Source: Pseudomonadota bacterium
Lineage (GTDB): Bacteria > Desulfobacterota > Desulfobacteria > Desulfobacterales > Desulfobacteraceae
Reading direction: 5' to 3'
DNA: 10,816 nucleotides
NCBI GenBank assembly: GCA_018816605.1
Contig: JAHIVS010000289.1
Coordinates: 1-10,816, forward strand
The notes beneath the pieces were generated by a model, which ran no database searches, was not told the DNA's origin, and was given only the letters and a program-made list of their open reading frames with translations. A program made the translations under genes and the position numbers. Shown one piece after another: positions 1-6,478 of this stretch (position 1 is the stretch's first letter; every line of letters begins with the position of its first letter).

Positions 1-45
1 CGGCGATATGGGCCAGGTATTGATTCCATCCCATTGCATCGGCCG

Positions 46-1380
46 TTATTTGATTTTTTCCTCCAAAGCCCGGGCATACACCTCCATGGGGTGACGAACC
101 TTTATCTTTTGTTTGTGCCTGGCCAGCATGTCGGAAATCTGCATCATACATGCCGGACAGCCGGTTAACACCGTTGTGCACCCCGTATCTGCAATACTTT
201 TTTGTTTCAGGTTTCCAATGGATACGGATACATCGTAATGAAAGAGATTAAAACTGCCGCCCATGCCGCAGCATTTGTCGGAGCCTTCCATTTCAACAAG
301 GGTCTTGCCGGCTGCCCGGATAATTTTCCGGGGCTGGGCTGCAACCCCCAATGATTTTTTCAAATGACAGGGATCATGGTAGGTGACAATTTCCCCGGGA
401 GGGCACGGGGCTTCGGGATCCTCCTTTCCAAAGTCCGGTTCTACCCTGTCCACCAGAAACTGGTTGATATCCATGGTTTGCTGGGACAACAGGTCCAGCT
501 GCTCTTTAACTGCGCTTGTGGGGTTCTTGTAAAGGGTGGGCCACAATTTTTTAATGGTGGAGGTACAGGTGGCACAGGCTGTAATCAGTACATCAAATTT
601 TTCATTTTTAAACAGGTCCAGGTGGTGGTCCACCAGTCGGGTAAAGGTTTCACGGTCTCCGGAGGCCAGGGCCGGAATACCGCAGCAGCCCTGGCCTTGG
701 GGGATGGAAAGCCCAACGCCATGGTGGGTGAGCACCATAACGCTTGCCTGGGCCACGTTGGGAAATATCTTGTCAATAAGACAACCGGTAAAAAGCAATG
801 CCCGAAGACCGGAACCCTTTTCATTGCCCTTCCCAAGAGGAGTCAGGCTGAAATCGGCCAGGGATTTGTGAAAAGGGTTTTTGGCCATGGGCAGGATATG
901 GCGGCCGGCCAGCAGGGGGGAGATCAGCCGTGCGCAAGAGGTTCCCTGGGCATTTGCCTGATCCTTGATAAGCAGATTCTGGAAGCGGCCGGCCCATTGG
1001 GTAAGGGTGTCAAAAATTTGGGGGTTGGCCAGCATCTGCTTAAAAATCAGTTGCTTCACCGGAGAAAGCCCTGTGTATTCGGCAAGAATGGCCCGGGCCT
1101 TGATGAATATTTCCAGGACATTGACCCCGGAAGGGCAGTTGGCGGCACAGGACCCACACAAAAGGCATTTGTTCAGCCGCTGGCTGACCCCGGAAGGATC
1201 CGCGAAGAAATTTTCCATGAGGCCGGACAAGAGGGCCAGTTTTCCCCTGGCCACATCGGCTTCCTTCCGGGTCTGCTCAAACAAAGGACAGACCGACTGG
1301 CACATGCCGCATCGGATACAGGTGACCAATTGTTCTTCCAGTTCTTTGACAAGAACTGCCAAATCATTCATTTGTGCCAT
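46..1380 (-). CDS. glcF: GlcF/LldE-like iron-sulfur subunit of a D-lactate (2-hydroxyacid) dehydrogenase
   Basis: This 444-residue protein probably carries electrons from the FAD subunit encoded just upstream. The N-terminus has two classical [4Fe-4S] ferredoxin motifs of the form C-x2-C-x2-C-x3-C-P: C21, C24, C27, C31 and C72, C75, C78, C82. Two CCG (cysteine-rich) domains follow, with C232-C233-G and C370-C371-G, each paired with downstream or upstream single cysteines (for example GCPAC near the C-terminus). This is the full domain order of GlcF and of the iron-sulfur partners of SRB D-lactate dehydrogenases, and nothing is missing. There is no signal peptide or membrane segment, so it should be a cytoplasmic or peripheral membrane protein. 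It starts two bases after the stop codon of the FAD subunit gene and has only a poor Shine-Dalgarno sequence, so translation is probably coupled. A second ATG three codons in is possible. Glycolate is the alternative substrate, but the absence of GlcE and the neighbouring L-lactate genes favour D-lactate. Confidence 0.9.
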   Translation of the reverse strand: MAQMNDLAVLVKELEEQLVTCIRCGMCQSVCPLFEQTRKEADVARGKLALLSGLMENFFADPSGVSQRLNKCLLCGSCAANCPSGVNVLEIFIKARAILAEYTGLSPVKQLIFKQMLANPQIFDTLTQWAGRFQNLLIKDQANAQGTSCARLISPLLAGRHILPMAKNPFHKSLADFSLTPLGKGNEKGSGLRALLFTGCLIDKIFPNVAQASVMVLTHHGVGLSIPQGQGCCGIPALASGDRETFTRLVDHHLDLFKNEKFDVLITACATCTSTIKKLWPTLYKNPTSAVKEQLDLLSQQTMDINQFLVDRVEPDFGKEDPEAPCPPGEIVTYHDPCHLKKSLGVAAQPRKIIRAAGKTLVEMEGSDKCCGMGGSFNLFHYDVSVSIGNLKQKSIADTGCTTVLTGCPACMMQISDMLARHKQKIKVRHPMEVYARALEEKIK

Positions 1381-1382
1381 TT

Positions 1383-2771
1383 TTATTTTGAGACCCCCGT
1401 TATTTTGCCCGGGTTGAGGATGTTGTGGGGGTCCAGTGCATTTCGAAGCTGCCGGGAAAAGAGGATGGCGGAAAATCCTGTTTCCTTTTCCAGGAAAGGG
1501 GCTTTTGCAATACCGGTACCGTGTTCCCCGGACAGGGTGCCGCCCAAAGAGAGGGCTTTGTCAAAAATCGCTTCAATGGCCTCTTCCACCCGTTTGAATT
1601 CTTCTGTGTTTCTGCGGTCGGTCAGAATGGTCGGATGGAGATTTCCGTCTCCGGCATGGCCAAAGGTGCCGATGTCGATTTGATATTTTATGGCAATCCC
1701 CTGCAGGGCCCTGACCATTTCCGGGATTTTACTCCTGGGCACGGTGGCGTCTTCCAGCACCAGGGTGGGTTTGAGCTTGGCCAGGGCGGACAGGGCCGAC
1801 CGTCTGGCAGCCCAGATTTTGTCCCGTTCTTCATCTGTTTCTGCCCGTTTGATGTTTTTTGCCCCCATCTTCCGGCACAGGACTTCCACCTTTTCTCCTT
1901 CTTCTGCCACAACCACCGGGTGACCGTCCACCTCAATGAGCAGAAGTGCAGCCGCATCAACGGGAAGGCCTGCATGGGAAAAGTCTTCCACAGCCCGGAT
2001 GGTGAAATTGTCCAGAATTTCCAGGGTGGCAGGGACGATCCGGGCGGCGATGATAGCAGCCACGGCTTCAGATGCCGCATCTAGGGTATCGAAGACCGCC
2101 ACCATGGACTGACGGGCCTTTGGTGCCGGGATAAGCTTTAAAATGATTTCGTCAAAGATGCCCAGGGTGCCTTCGGACCCTGTCATAAGGCCCGTGATAT
2201 TATATCCGGTGGCGCATTTGACGGTTCTGGAACCGGTTTTGACATACCCGCCCCGGGCATCAAAAAAATGAAGCCCCATGACATAATCCTTGGTCACCCC
2301 GTATTTAAGACCCCGCAGGCCCCCGGCATTCTCCGCCACATTGCCCCCCAGGGTGGAAACGGCCTGGCTTCCGGGATCCGGCGGATAGAACAAGCCTCTT
2401 TTCTCAACAGCCGCCGCAAGACTGGCCGTGACCACCCCTGGCTGCACCACGGCATACATATCCTGTTCATTGATTTCAATGATCTTGTTCAAGCGCCCTG
2501 TGAGCAGGACAATCCCCGAGGATTCCGGAATGGTTCCCCCGGACAGGTTGGTGCCCGATCCCCGGACCGTTATGGGAATCCGATTCTCATGGCAAAGGGC
2601 AACAATCCTGCCGACTTCAGAACTTGCCCCCGGCATGACGGCACCACAGGGTATTTGGGAATCCAGAACGGCTGCATCATATGAATAGGTGAGCATGTCC
2701 TCTCGTTCTGTAAGCAGGTGTTCGGGTCCGACAATCTTTTTGAGTTCGTTGATAACAGATTGGCTGATCAT
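1383..2771 (-). CDS. glcD: FAD-binding D-lactate dehydrogenase / glycolate oxidase subunit GlcD type
   Basis: This 462-residue flavoprotein probably oxidises D-lactate to pyruvate. Residues about 38-215 form a PCMH-type FAD domain with the pyrophosphate loop RGSGTNLSGG at 70-79 and a GGNVAENAGG segment further on. The C-terminal FAD-oxidase domain contains FGHAGDGNLH at 370-379 and SGEHGTG at 414-420, whose histidines are the conserved active-site and metal-site residues of the family. The length matches GlcD and SRB/acetogen D-lactate dehydrogenases. The ATG at 2771 has an AGGG Shine-Dalgarno sequence seven bases upstream. The gene is first in a two-gene operon with the iron-sulfur subunit and is divergent from the TRAP/LldGH operon. 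A TGGT-N3-ACCA operator lies 17 bases upstream of the start codon. The exact substrate (D-lactate, glycolate or another 2-hydroxyacid) cannot be fixed from sequence; D-lactate is inferred from context. Confidence 0.92.
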   Translation of the reverse strand: MISQSVINELKKIVGPEHLLTEREDMLTYSYDAAVLDSQIPCGAVMPGASSEVGRIVALCHENRIPITVRGSGTNLSGGTIPESSGIVLLTGRLNKIIEINEQDMYAVVQPGVVTASLAAAVEKRGLFYPPDPGSQAVSTLGGNVAENAGGLRGLKYGVTKDYVMGLHFFDARGGYVKTGSRTVKCATGYNITGLMTGSEGTLGIFDEIILKLIPAPKARQSMVAVFDTLDAASEAVAAIIAARIVPATLEILDNFTIRAVEDFSHAGLPVDAAALLLIEVDGHPVVVAEEGEKVEVLCRKMGAKNIKRAETDEERDKIWAARRSALSALAKLKPTLVLEDATVPRSKIPEMVRALQGIAIKYQIDIGTFGHAGDGNLHPTILTDRRNTEEFKRVEEAIEAIFDKALSLGGTLSGEHGTGIAKAPFLEKETGFSAILFSRQLRNALDPHNILNPGKITGVSK

Positions 2772-2788
2772 ATCTATCCCTTGTATAA

Positions 2789-2799
2789 TGGTATTACCA
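2789..2799. promoter_or_regulatory. Putative GntR/FadR-type operator (glcD side)
   Basis: The sequence is a perfect TGGT-ATT-ACCA inverted repeat. This matches the TGGT-N3-ACCA core recognised by FadR-subfamily GntR regulators such as FadR, PdhR and LldR. It lies 17 bases upstream of the glcD start codon and overlaps a TATAAT-like stretch at 2784-2789. A 14-base block around it (2787-2800) differs at only two central positions from the block around the second site at 2985-2998. The regulator gene is not in the window. Confidence 0.65.
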
Positions 2800-2910
2800 A
2801 TTTATAAATCCGCTTTTGGCTCCTTTTCCCCGATCTGGTGTATTATGGGATGCCCTTTAGGTGTCCCGAAGCATTGCGAACAGAACAACCTGAATTTACT
2901 TAATAAATTT

Positions 2911-2939
2911 ATTATATCAGAGTTTTAAATAAAAAACAA
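2911..2939 (-). promoter_or_regulatory. Sigma-70-type promoter reading toward glcD
   Basis: On the minus strand there is a -35 box TTGTTT (2939-2934), a 17-base spacer and a perfect -10 box TATAAT (2916-2911). Transcription would begin near 2904 and give a leader of roughly 130 bases that passes through the operator at 2789-2799. A closer, weaker promoter overlapping that operator is also possible. Confidence 0.5.
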
Positions 2940-2956
2940 ATTATTTAATTTTTTTC

Positions 2957-2985
2957 TTGACAAATGCTATCCCAGGCCTTAATTA
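2957..2985 (+). promoter_or_regulatory. Sigma-70-type promoter of the dctPQM-lldGH operon
   Basis: A perfect -35 box TTGACA (2957-2962) is followed by exactly 17 bases and a -10 box TAATTA (2980-2985). The predicted start point (about 2991-2993) falls inside the TGGT-N3-ACCA operator at 2987-2997, a position expected to give repression by blocking RNA polymerase. Confidence 0.65.
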
Positions 2986-2986
2986 A

Positions 2987-2997
2987 TGGTCATACCA
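2987..2997. promoter_or_regulatory. Putative GntR/FadR-type operator (dctP side)
   Basis: The sequence is a perfect TGGT-CAT-ACCA inverted repeat that begins one base after the -10 box of the dctP promoter and covers the likely transcription start. It is the partner of the site at 2789-2799, with the two centres 198 bp apart. Confidence 0.68.
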
Positions 2998-3177
2998 AAG
3001 AAAAGCTGAGTTTTTTATAGCCTTTATCGGAAATTGGTTTGCTGAAAAACCTCTAACAGACGGTCCGGAAAAGGAGGAGGGAAGACAGATCCAAGGCAAA
3101 GCTAGCGCTGGGTTGATTTACAGCTCAGGTTTGTATCCATGATTTTACCCGTAGACAATTTTAGGATGGAGAAAAAA
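2992..3177 (+). promoter_or_regulatory. Long 5' leader of dctP, GGA-rich
   Basis: If transcription starts near 2992 the dctP leader is about 186 bases. It includes an uninterrupted purine run at 3067-3085 with four GGA triplets (3067, 3073, 3076, 3080), and isolated GGA triplets at 3029, 3164 and 3168, the last forming part of the dctP ribosome site. The AGGAGGAGG stretch resembles a strong ribosome site but has no start codon at a workable distance. A short hairpin, GGTTT/AAACC, lies at 3036-3051. Clustered GGA triplets are the hallmark of CsrA targets; that reading is inference. Confidence 0.35.
3168..3171 (+). promoter_or_regulatory. Ribosome binding site deciding the dctP start
   Basis: GGAG lies six bases before the ATG at 3178 and selects it over the in-frame ATGs at 3139 (no ribosome site) and 3166 (which overlaps this GGAG). 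Starting at 3178 also puts a clean signal peptide at the N-terminus. Confidence 0.75.
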
Positions 3178-4332
3178 ATGAAAAGAAGCGTAACCCTATT
3201 GATTACCTGCCTGGTGGCATTTTTATTTATCTGCGGCAGTTCCTATGCAGCGGAAAAACGCGAAAAATTTGGCGAAGACCCCCGCCATAAAGATGCAAAA
3301 CGCATCTCATTCAAGACATCGGAAGAGCAAATCAAATGGAAAATGGTCATGCCCTGGTCCAAGGGACTTCTGTTTTATGATATTGCCGTACATTTTGCCG
3401 ACAGTGTCCGCCTGGCATCCGGCGGCAGACTGGACATCAAGCCTTTTTCCGCCGACGAACTGGTCCCGGCCAACCAGACCTTTGACGCGGTTTCAGCCGG
3501 ATCTGTTCAGATGGCCCATGGGTCTCCGCTTTATTGGAAAGGTAAAAACGAAGCCTTCGTGGCCTTTGCATCTGTCCCCTTTGGCCTGGATGCGGAAGGA
3601 TACAATATCTGGCTCTATGAAAAAGGCGGACTTGACATGCTTCAAAAGCTTTACGCCAAATTTGGTATTTTTGCTTTGCCAGCAGGCCAGACAGGTCAGG
3701 AAATGGGACTTTTTTCCAATATAAAAGCCACAAAGATGTCGGATTTTAAAGGCATGAGAATTCGTACCCCCGGCTGGTACATGGATATCATGAACCAACT
3801 GGGTGCTTCCGTAAGCCCCCTTCCCGGCGGCGAAGTATATCTGGCCCTTGAAAGAGGCGTTATTGATGCGGCAGAATATTCAACCCCTGCCATCAATTAT
3901 CCCATGGGCTTTGATGAAATCACCAAATACGTTGTCCAGCCAGGTGTTCACCAGCCCGCCTTCCAATGCGATGTGATTTTCAATCAAAAAGCCTATGAAG
4001 CACTTCCCCCGGATCTTAAATGGATATTGGATATTTGTGCCAAAGAGACCCAGCTATGGAGCTACAACTGGATCAACAACCTGAATGCCAAAGCAATGCG
4101 CATGTTCAAAAAAAATGTTGAGATCGTAAAAATGGATAAGGACACCATTATTGAATTCCGTAAAGTCACAAAGGCCTACCTGGATTCGGTAAAAGCAAAA
4201 TACCCTGATGTTAAAGAAGCATTGGATTCCCAGGAACAATTCATTGAAGAATATTCCGTGTGGAGGGATTCGAGGAGCGGTGCTACCCCATGGCCGTACG
4301 AAACATTTATCCAGGGAAAAACAACTGAATAA
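3178..4332 (+). CDS. dctP: TRAP transporter solute-binding protein DctP (probable lactate/2-oxoacid binder)
   Basis: This 384-residue periplasmic protein captures an organic acid and delivers it to DctQM. A Sec signal peptide (two lysine/arginine residues, hydrophobic core, SSYA-AE cleavage after about residue 24) is visible; the cysteine in it does not form a lipobox. The conserved carboxylate-binding arginine lies in MRIRTPG (R194/R196). The segment PGGEVYLALERGVIDAAEY (216-234) is typical of the TakP/TTHA0766-type binders of 2-oxoacids and lactate, as opposed to the C4-dicarboxylate DctP group. The gene is first in a five-gene operon with dctQ, dctM and the two L-lactate dehydrogenase genes, so lactate is the inferred ligand. 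A 141-base gap with a hairpin separates it from dctQ, a common arrangement where the binding protein is made in excess. Confidence 0.9.
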   Translation: MKRSVTLLITCLVAFLFICGSSYAAEKREKFGEDPRHKDAKRISFKTSEEQIKWKMVMPWSKGLLFYDIAVHFADSVRLASGGRLDIKPFSADELVPANQTFDAVSAGSVQMAHGSPLYWKGKNEAFVAFASVPFGLDAEGYNIWLYEKGGLDMLQKLYAKFGIFALPAGQTGQEMGLFSNIKATKMSDFKGMRIRTPGWYMDIMNQLGASVSPLPGGEVYLALERGVIDAAEYSTPAINYPMGFDEITKYVVQPGVHQPAFQCDVIFNQKAYEALPPDLKWILDICAKETQLWSYNWINNLNAKAMRMFKKNVEIVKMDKDTIIEFRKVTKAYLDSVKAKYPDVKEALDSQEQFIEEYSVWRDSRSGATPWPYETFIQGKTTE

Positions 4333-4358
4333 AACAGGTCAAATGCAAAGGCATACAA

Positions 4359-4426
4359 CAATCTGCCTTTTCGGGTCTGGCTGCCTGATTAATATTTTCA
4401 ATATTTCTTTCCAGGCAGTCAGATTG
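4359..4426 (+). promoter_or_regulatory. Hairpin in the dctP-dctQ gap (mRNA stabiliser or attenuator)
   Basis: Arms at 4376-4387 and 4412-4423 can pair over 12 positions with a single G-U pair. The loop holds a second small hairpin of AATATT-TTC-AATATT (4391-4405). The outer sequences CAATCTG (4359-4365) and CAGATTG (4420-4426) are also perfectly complementary and could compete with the base of the main stem. There is no U-tract after it, so it is not a standard intrinsic terminator. Such elements often protect the upstream binding-protein message; that role is inferred. Confidence 0.6.
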
Positions 4427-4473
4427 CACGTTTCAATATGTTTTTATTCTATTTTTCACAGAGGATTTTAATC

Positions 4474-4989
4474 ATGGCCCACTCAGTATCCAAAAAATTG
4501 GAAGCCTTCAGCAAAAACCAAGGGGAAATCACCTCATTTCTAATCTACCCCCTTTTGTTTATTGTGGTGTATGAGGTTTTCATGAGATATGTTTTCAACG
4601 CTCCCACCACCTGGGGATTTGAGGCGACCACCTTTTTATACGGTCTCCACTATATGTTCGGGATTACCTATACGGATTTGCATGACGGCCATGTAAAGGT
4701 GGATATCTTCACATCCTACCTGCCCGATAGGTTCCAAAATTATTTGAAAATAATCACCAATCTCATATTTTTCATGCCGGTAATGGCCGGGATGAGTATC
4801 TGGTCCTTTCTTTTTGCTTATAAATCGACCATTGGGCAGGAACACAACCCAACCAGCTGGGCGCCTCCCATCTGGCCGCTGAAGATTCTTATGGCCGCAT
4901 GTTTTTTATTTCTTTTACTCCAGGGTATTGCAAACCTGATCAATGATATCAACCGCCTGAAGCATAACGAGGTAAATAATGAGTCTTGA
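4474..4989 (+). CDS. dctQ: TRAP transporter small membrane subunit DctQ
   Basis: This 171-residue protein is the small integral membrane subunit of the TRAP importer. Four hydrophobic segments are visible, at roughly residues 20-42, 48-68, 90-118 and 138-160. The middle carries the family pattern of a tryptophan-glycine-phenylalanine-glutamate segment and GHVKVD. The ATG at 4474 is preceded by GAGG nine bases upstream; an in-frame ATG at 4438 has no ribosome site. Its end overlaps the start of dctM by 11 bases, which implies translational coupling and equal amounts of the two membrane subunits. Confidence 0.9.
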   Translation: MAHSVSKKLEAFSKNQGEITSFLIYPLLFIVVYEVFMRYVFNAPTTWGFEATTFLYGLHYMFGITYTDLHDGHVKVDIFTSYLPDRFQNYLKIITNLIFFMPVMAGMSIWSFLFAYKSTIGQEHNPTSWAPPIWPLKILMAACFLFLLLQGIANLINDINRLKHNEVNNES

Positions 4990-6322
4990 ATTGATGACAC
5001 TGGCCATGTTCGGAACCCTTATCCTGGCCATCACCCTGGGCCACCCCCTGGCGTATACCCTGGCCGCAGTGGCAACCCTGTTCGGGCTGATTGACAACGG
5101 ATTTTCCATCCCCATGCTGTTCGACATGTTTGCCAACAATGCCTGGGGATTGATGGACAATTACACCCTGGTGGCCATCCCCTTGTTTATCCTAATGGCC
5201 CAGATTCTGGACCGGTCCAAAGTTTCAGACGCCCTGTTTGAAGCCCTGTACGTTGTACTGGGCAGCGTCAAGGGAGGGCTCGGACTTGCCGTGGTTGTGG
5301 TCTGTACGGTTTTTGCCGCCACAACCGGCATCATCGGCGCCTCTGTAGTGGCCATGGGCCTTCTGGCAACCCCCACCCTGATGAAAAAAGACTACCAAAA
5401 GGAATTGACCGCCGGCATTATCTGCGCCTCGGGAACCCTGGGTATCCTGATTCCGCCTTCCATCATGATGGTGGTTTACGGCGGGCTTACGGGGATGAAG
5501 GAAACTTCGGTGGGCAATTTGTTTGCCGGTGCCATTTTCCCGGGCCTGATCCTGGCGGGACTGTATTTTGCCTATATCCTGGTCCGGTGTAATCTCAACC
5601 CCACCCTGGGCCCCCCCATTTCAAAGCAAGAAGCGTCCACCTATTCGGCAGGCCAGAAATGGGCCATGACGCTAAAATCATTGATGCCGCCCCTGGTGCT
5701 GATTCTGTCGGTCATGGGAACCATCCTTGCCGGGGTGGCCACCCCCACCGAAGCCGCAGGTCTTGGCGCTTTTGGGTCCCTGGTATTGGCATTTTTGAAC
5801 AAAAAACTCAATTTTATCGTATTAAAAGAATCGGCCCATGCCACCTTGAGAACCACCTCCATGGTGATGATGCTGTTCATCGGCGGCAAGTTTTTTTCCA
5901 CGGTCTTCCTGAGCATGGGCGGCGGCGATGTGGTGGCTGATCTTCTTATCGGTTCGGGCCTGAACCGCTGGCTCATACTGGGGATCATGATGTTCATTGT
6001 CTTTGTCATGGGAATGTTCATTGACTGGGCTGCGATACTGCTGGTCACCGTGCCCATTTTCATGCCCATTGCCATGGAGATCGGGTTTGATCCGCTCTGG
6101 TTTTCTCTGCTCATGTGCGTCAATCTTCAGACCTCCTTTCTGACCCCGCCCTTTGGATATGCCCTGTTCTATTTTAAGGGGGTGGCACCGGAAGGCTATA
6201 CCATGGCCCATATTTATAAAGGGATTCTTCCCTTTGTTATGCTTCAAATTGTCAGTATGGCGATTCTGTGCCTGTTTCCCTCCATTGTGACCTGGCTGCC
6301 GAAACTCTTTTTCGGTTCCTGA
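4979..6322 (+). CDS. dctM: TRAP transporter large membrane subunit DctM
   Basis: This 447-residue protein is the ion-coupled transport subunit that moves the solute released by DctP across the inner membrane with Na+ or H+. It is hydrophobic throughout, with about a dozen membrane segments. Family signatures are clear: the ATTGIIGASVVAMG region, ASGTLGILIPPS in the first half, and the related NLQTSFLTPPFGYALF in the second half, reflecting the internal repeat of the elevator-type ion transporter fold. It is slightly longer than the usual 425-430 residues. GAGG stands six bases before its ATG, inside the end of dctQ. A 156-base gap with a palindrome follows before lldG. The substrate cannot be read from this subunit. 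Confidence 0.93.
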   Translation: MSLELMTLAMFGTLILAITLGHPLAYTLAAVATLFGLIDNGFSIPMLFDMFANNAWGLMDNYTLVAIPLFILMAQILDRSKVSDALFEALYVVLGSVKGGLGLAVVVVCTVFAATTGIIGASVVAMGLLATPTLMKKDYQKELTAGIICASGTLGILIPPSIMMVVYGGLTGMKETSVGNLFAGAIFPGLILAGLYFAYILVRCNLNPTLGPPISKQEASTYSAGQKWAMTLKSLMPPLVLILSVMGTILAGVATPTEAAGLGAFGSLVLAFLNKKLNFIVLKESAHATLRTTSMVMMLFIGGKFFSTVFLSMGGGDVVADLLIGSGLNRWLILGIMMFIVFVMGMFIDWAAILLVTVPIFMPIAMEIGFDPLWFSLLMCVNLQTSFLTPPFGYALFYFKGVAPEGYTMAHIYKGILPFVMLQIVSMAILCLFPSIVTWLPKLFFGS

Positions 6323-6334
6323 TAACCTGTCCAG

Positions 6335-6385
6335 GGCCATGAAAGACATGAAAAACCCTAAGGTGTCTTCGTATTTTTCATGGCC
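6335..6385 (+). promoter_or_regulatory. Inverted repeat in the dctM-lldG gap
   Basis: A perfect 10-base inverted repeat, GGCCATGAAA (6335-6344) and TTTCATGGCC (6376-6385), encloses a second pair AAGACA/TGTCTT (6343-6348 and 6364-6369) that could extend the stem with a bulge on one side. It starts 12 bases after the dctM stop codon. There is no trailing U-run, so it is more likely an mRNA-stability or processing element, or a protein-binding palindrome, than a terminator. Function unknown. Confidence 0.5.
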
Positions 6386-6478
6386 GTTACAGCCGTGGTG
6401 TCGAAACCATTTGCATTTTTCGGACAAACCGCTCAAAATCAATGTAAACCCCATTCAATGAGAAGGCGTTATTTTGCT

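Larger units (their letters stand above)
2772..3177. promoter_or_regulatory. Divergent control region between the two lactate operons
   Basis: This 406-bp stretch has no credible gene. The part nearest glcD (about 2772-2888) is of mixed composition and carries one operator. A strongly AT-rich core (about 2889-2958) carries a leftward promoter, immediately followed by a rightward promoter whose -35 box starts 17 bases beyond the leftward -35 box. The rest is a purine-rich leader for dctP. No riboswitch class was recognised. Confidence 0.8.

Noticed and set aside
1..45. Possible start of a further minus-strand gene after glcF (ATG at 34 or 39).
   Set aside because: Only about a dozen codons are visible and no ribosome site is at proper spacing, so it cannot be supported.
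364..1683. A 439-codon open frame on the plus strand opposite glcF and the end of glcD.
   Set aside because: It is antisense to two clearly real genes, resembles no family and has low-complexity Gly/Gln-rich composition; it is a by-product of codon use on the opposite strand.
2847..2867. Hairpin GGGATGCC/GGTGTCCC as a terminator or leader structure.
   Set aside because: On the plus strand it needs two G-U pairs, and on the minus strand (the glcD leader) these become A-C mismatches; no U-tract follows.
3139..3177. An earlier in-frame start for dctP at 3139.
   Set aside because: It has no ribosome site and would put 13 polar residues before the signal peptide; the ATG at 3178 has GGAG at ideal spacing.
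2992..3177. The dctP leader as a known riboswitch (cobalamin, c-di-GMP, glycine and others considered).
   Set aside because: None of the conserved core sequences of these classes is present in order.
3178..3250. DctP as a lipoprotein because of the cysteine in its signal peptide.
   Set aside because: The residues before the cysteine (LFI) do not form a lipobox, and a good SYA-A signal peptidase I site follows.
6396..6409. TGGT-N6-ACCA repeat before lldG as a third copy of the operator.
   Set aside because: The spacer is six bases, not three, and the flanks do not match the two good sites, so the same regulator is unlikely to bind.
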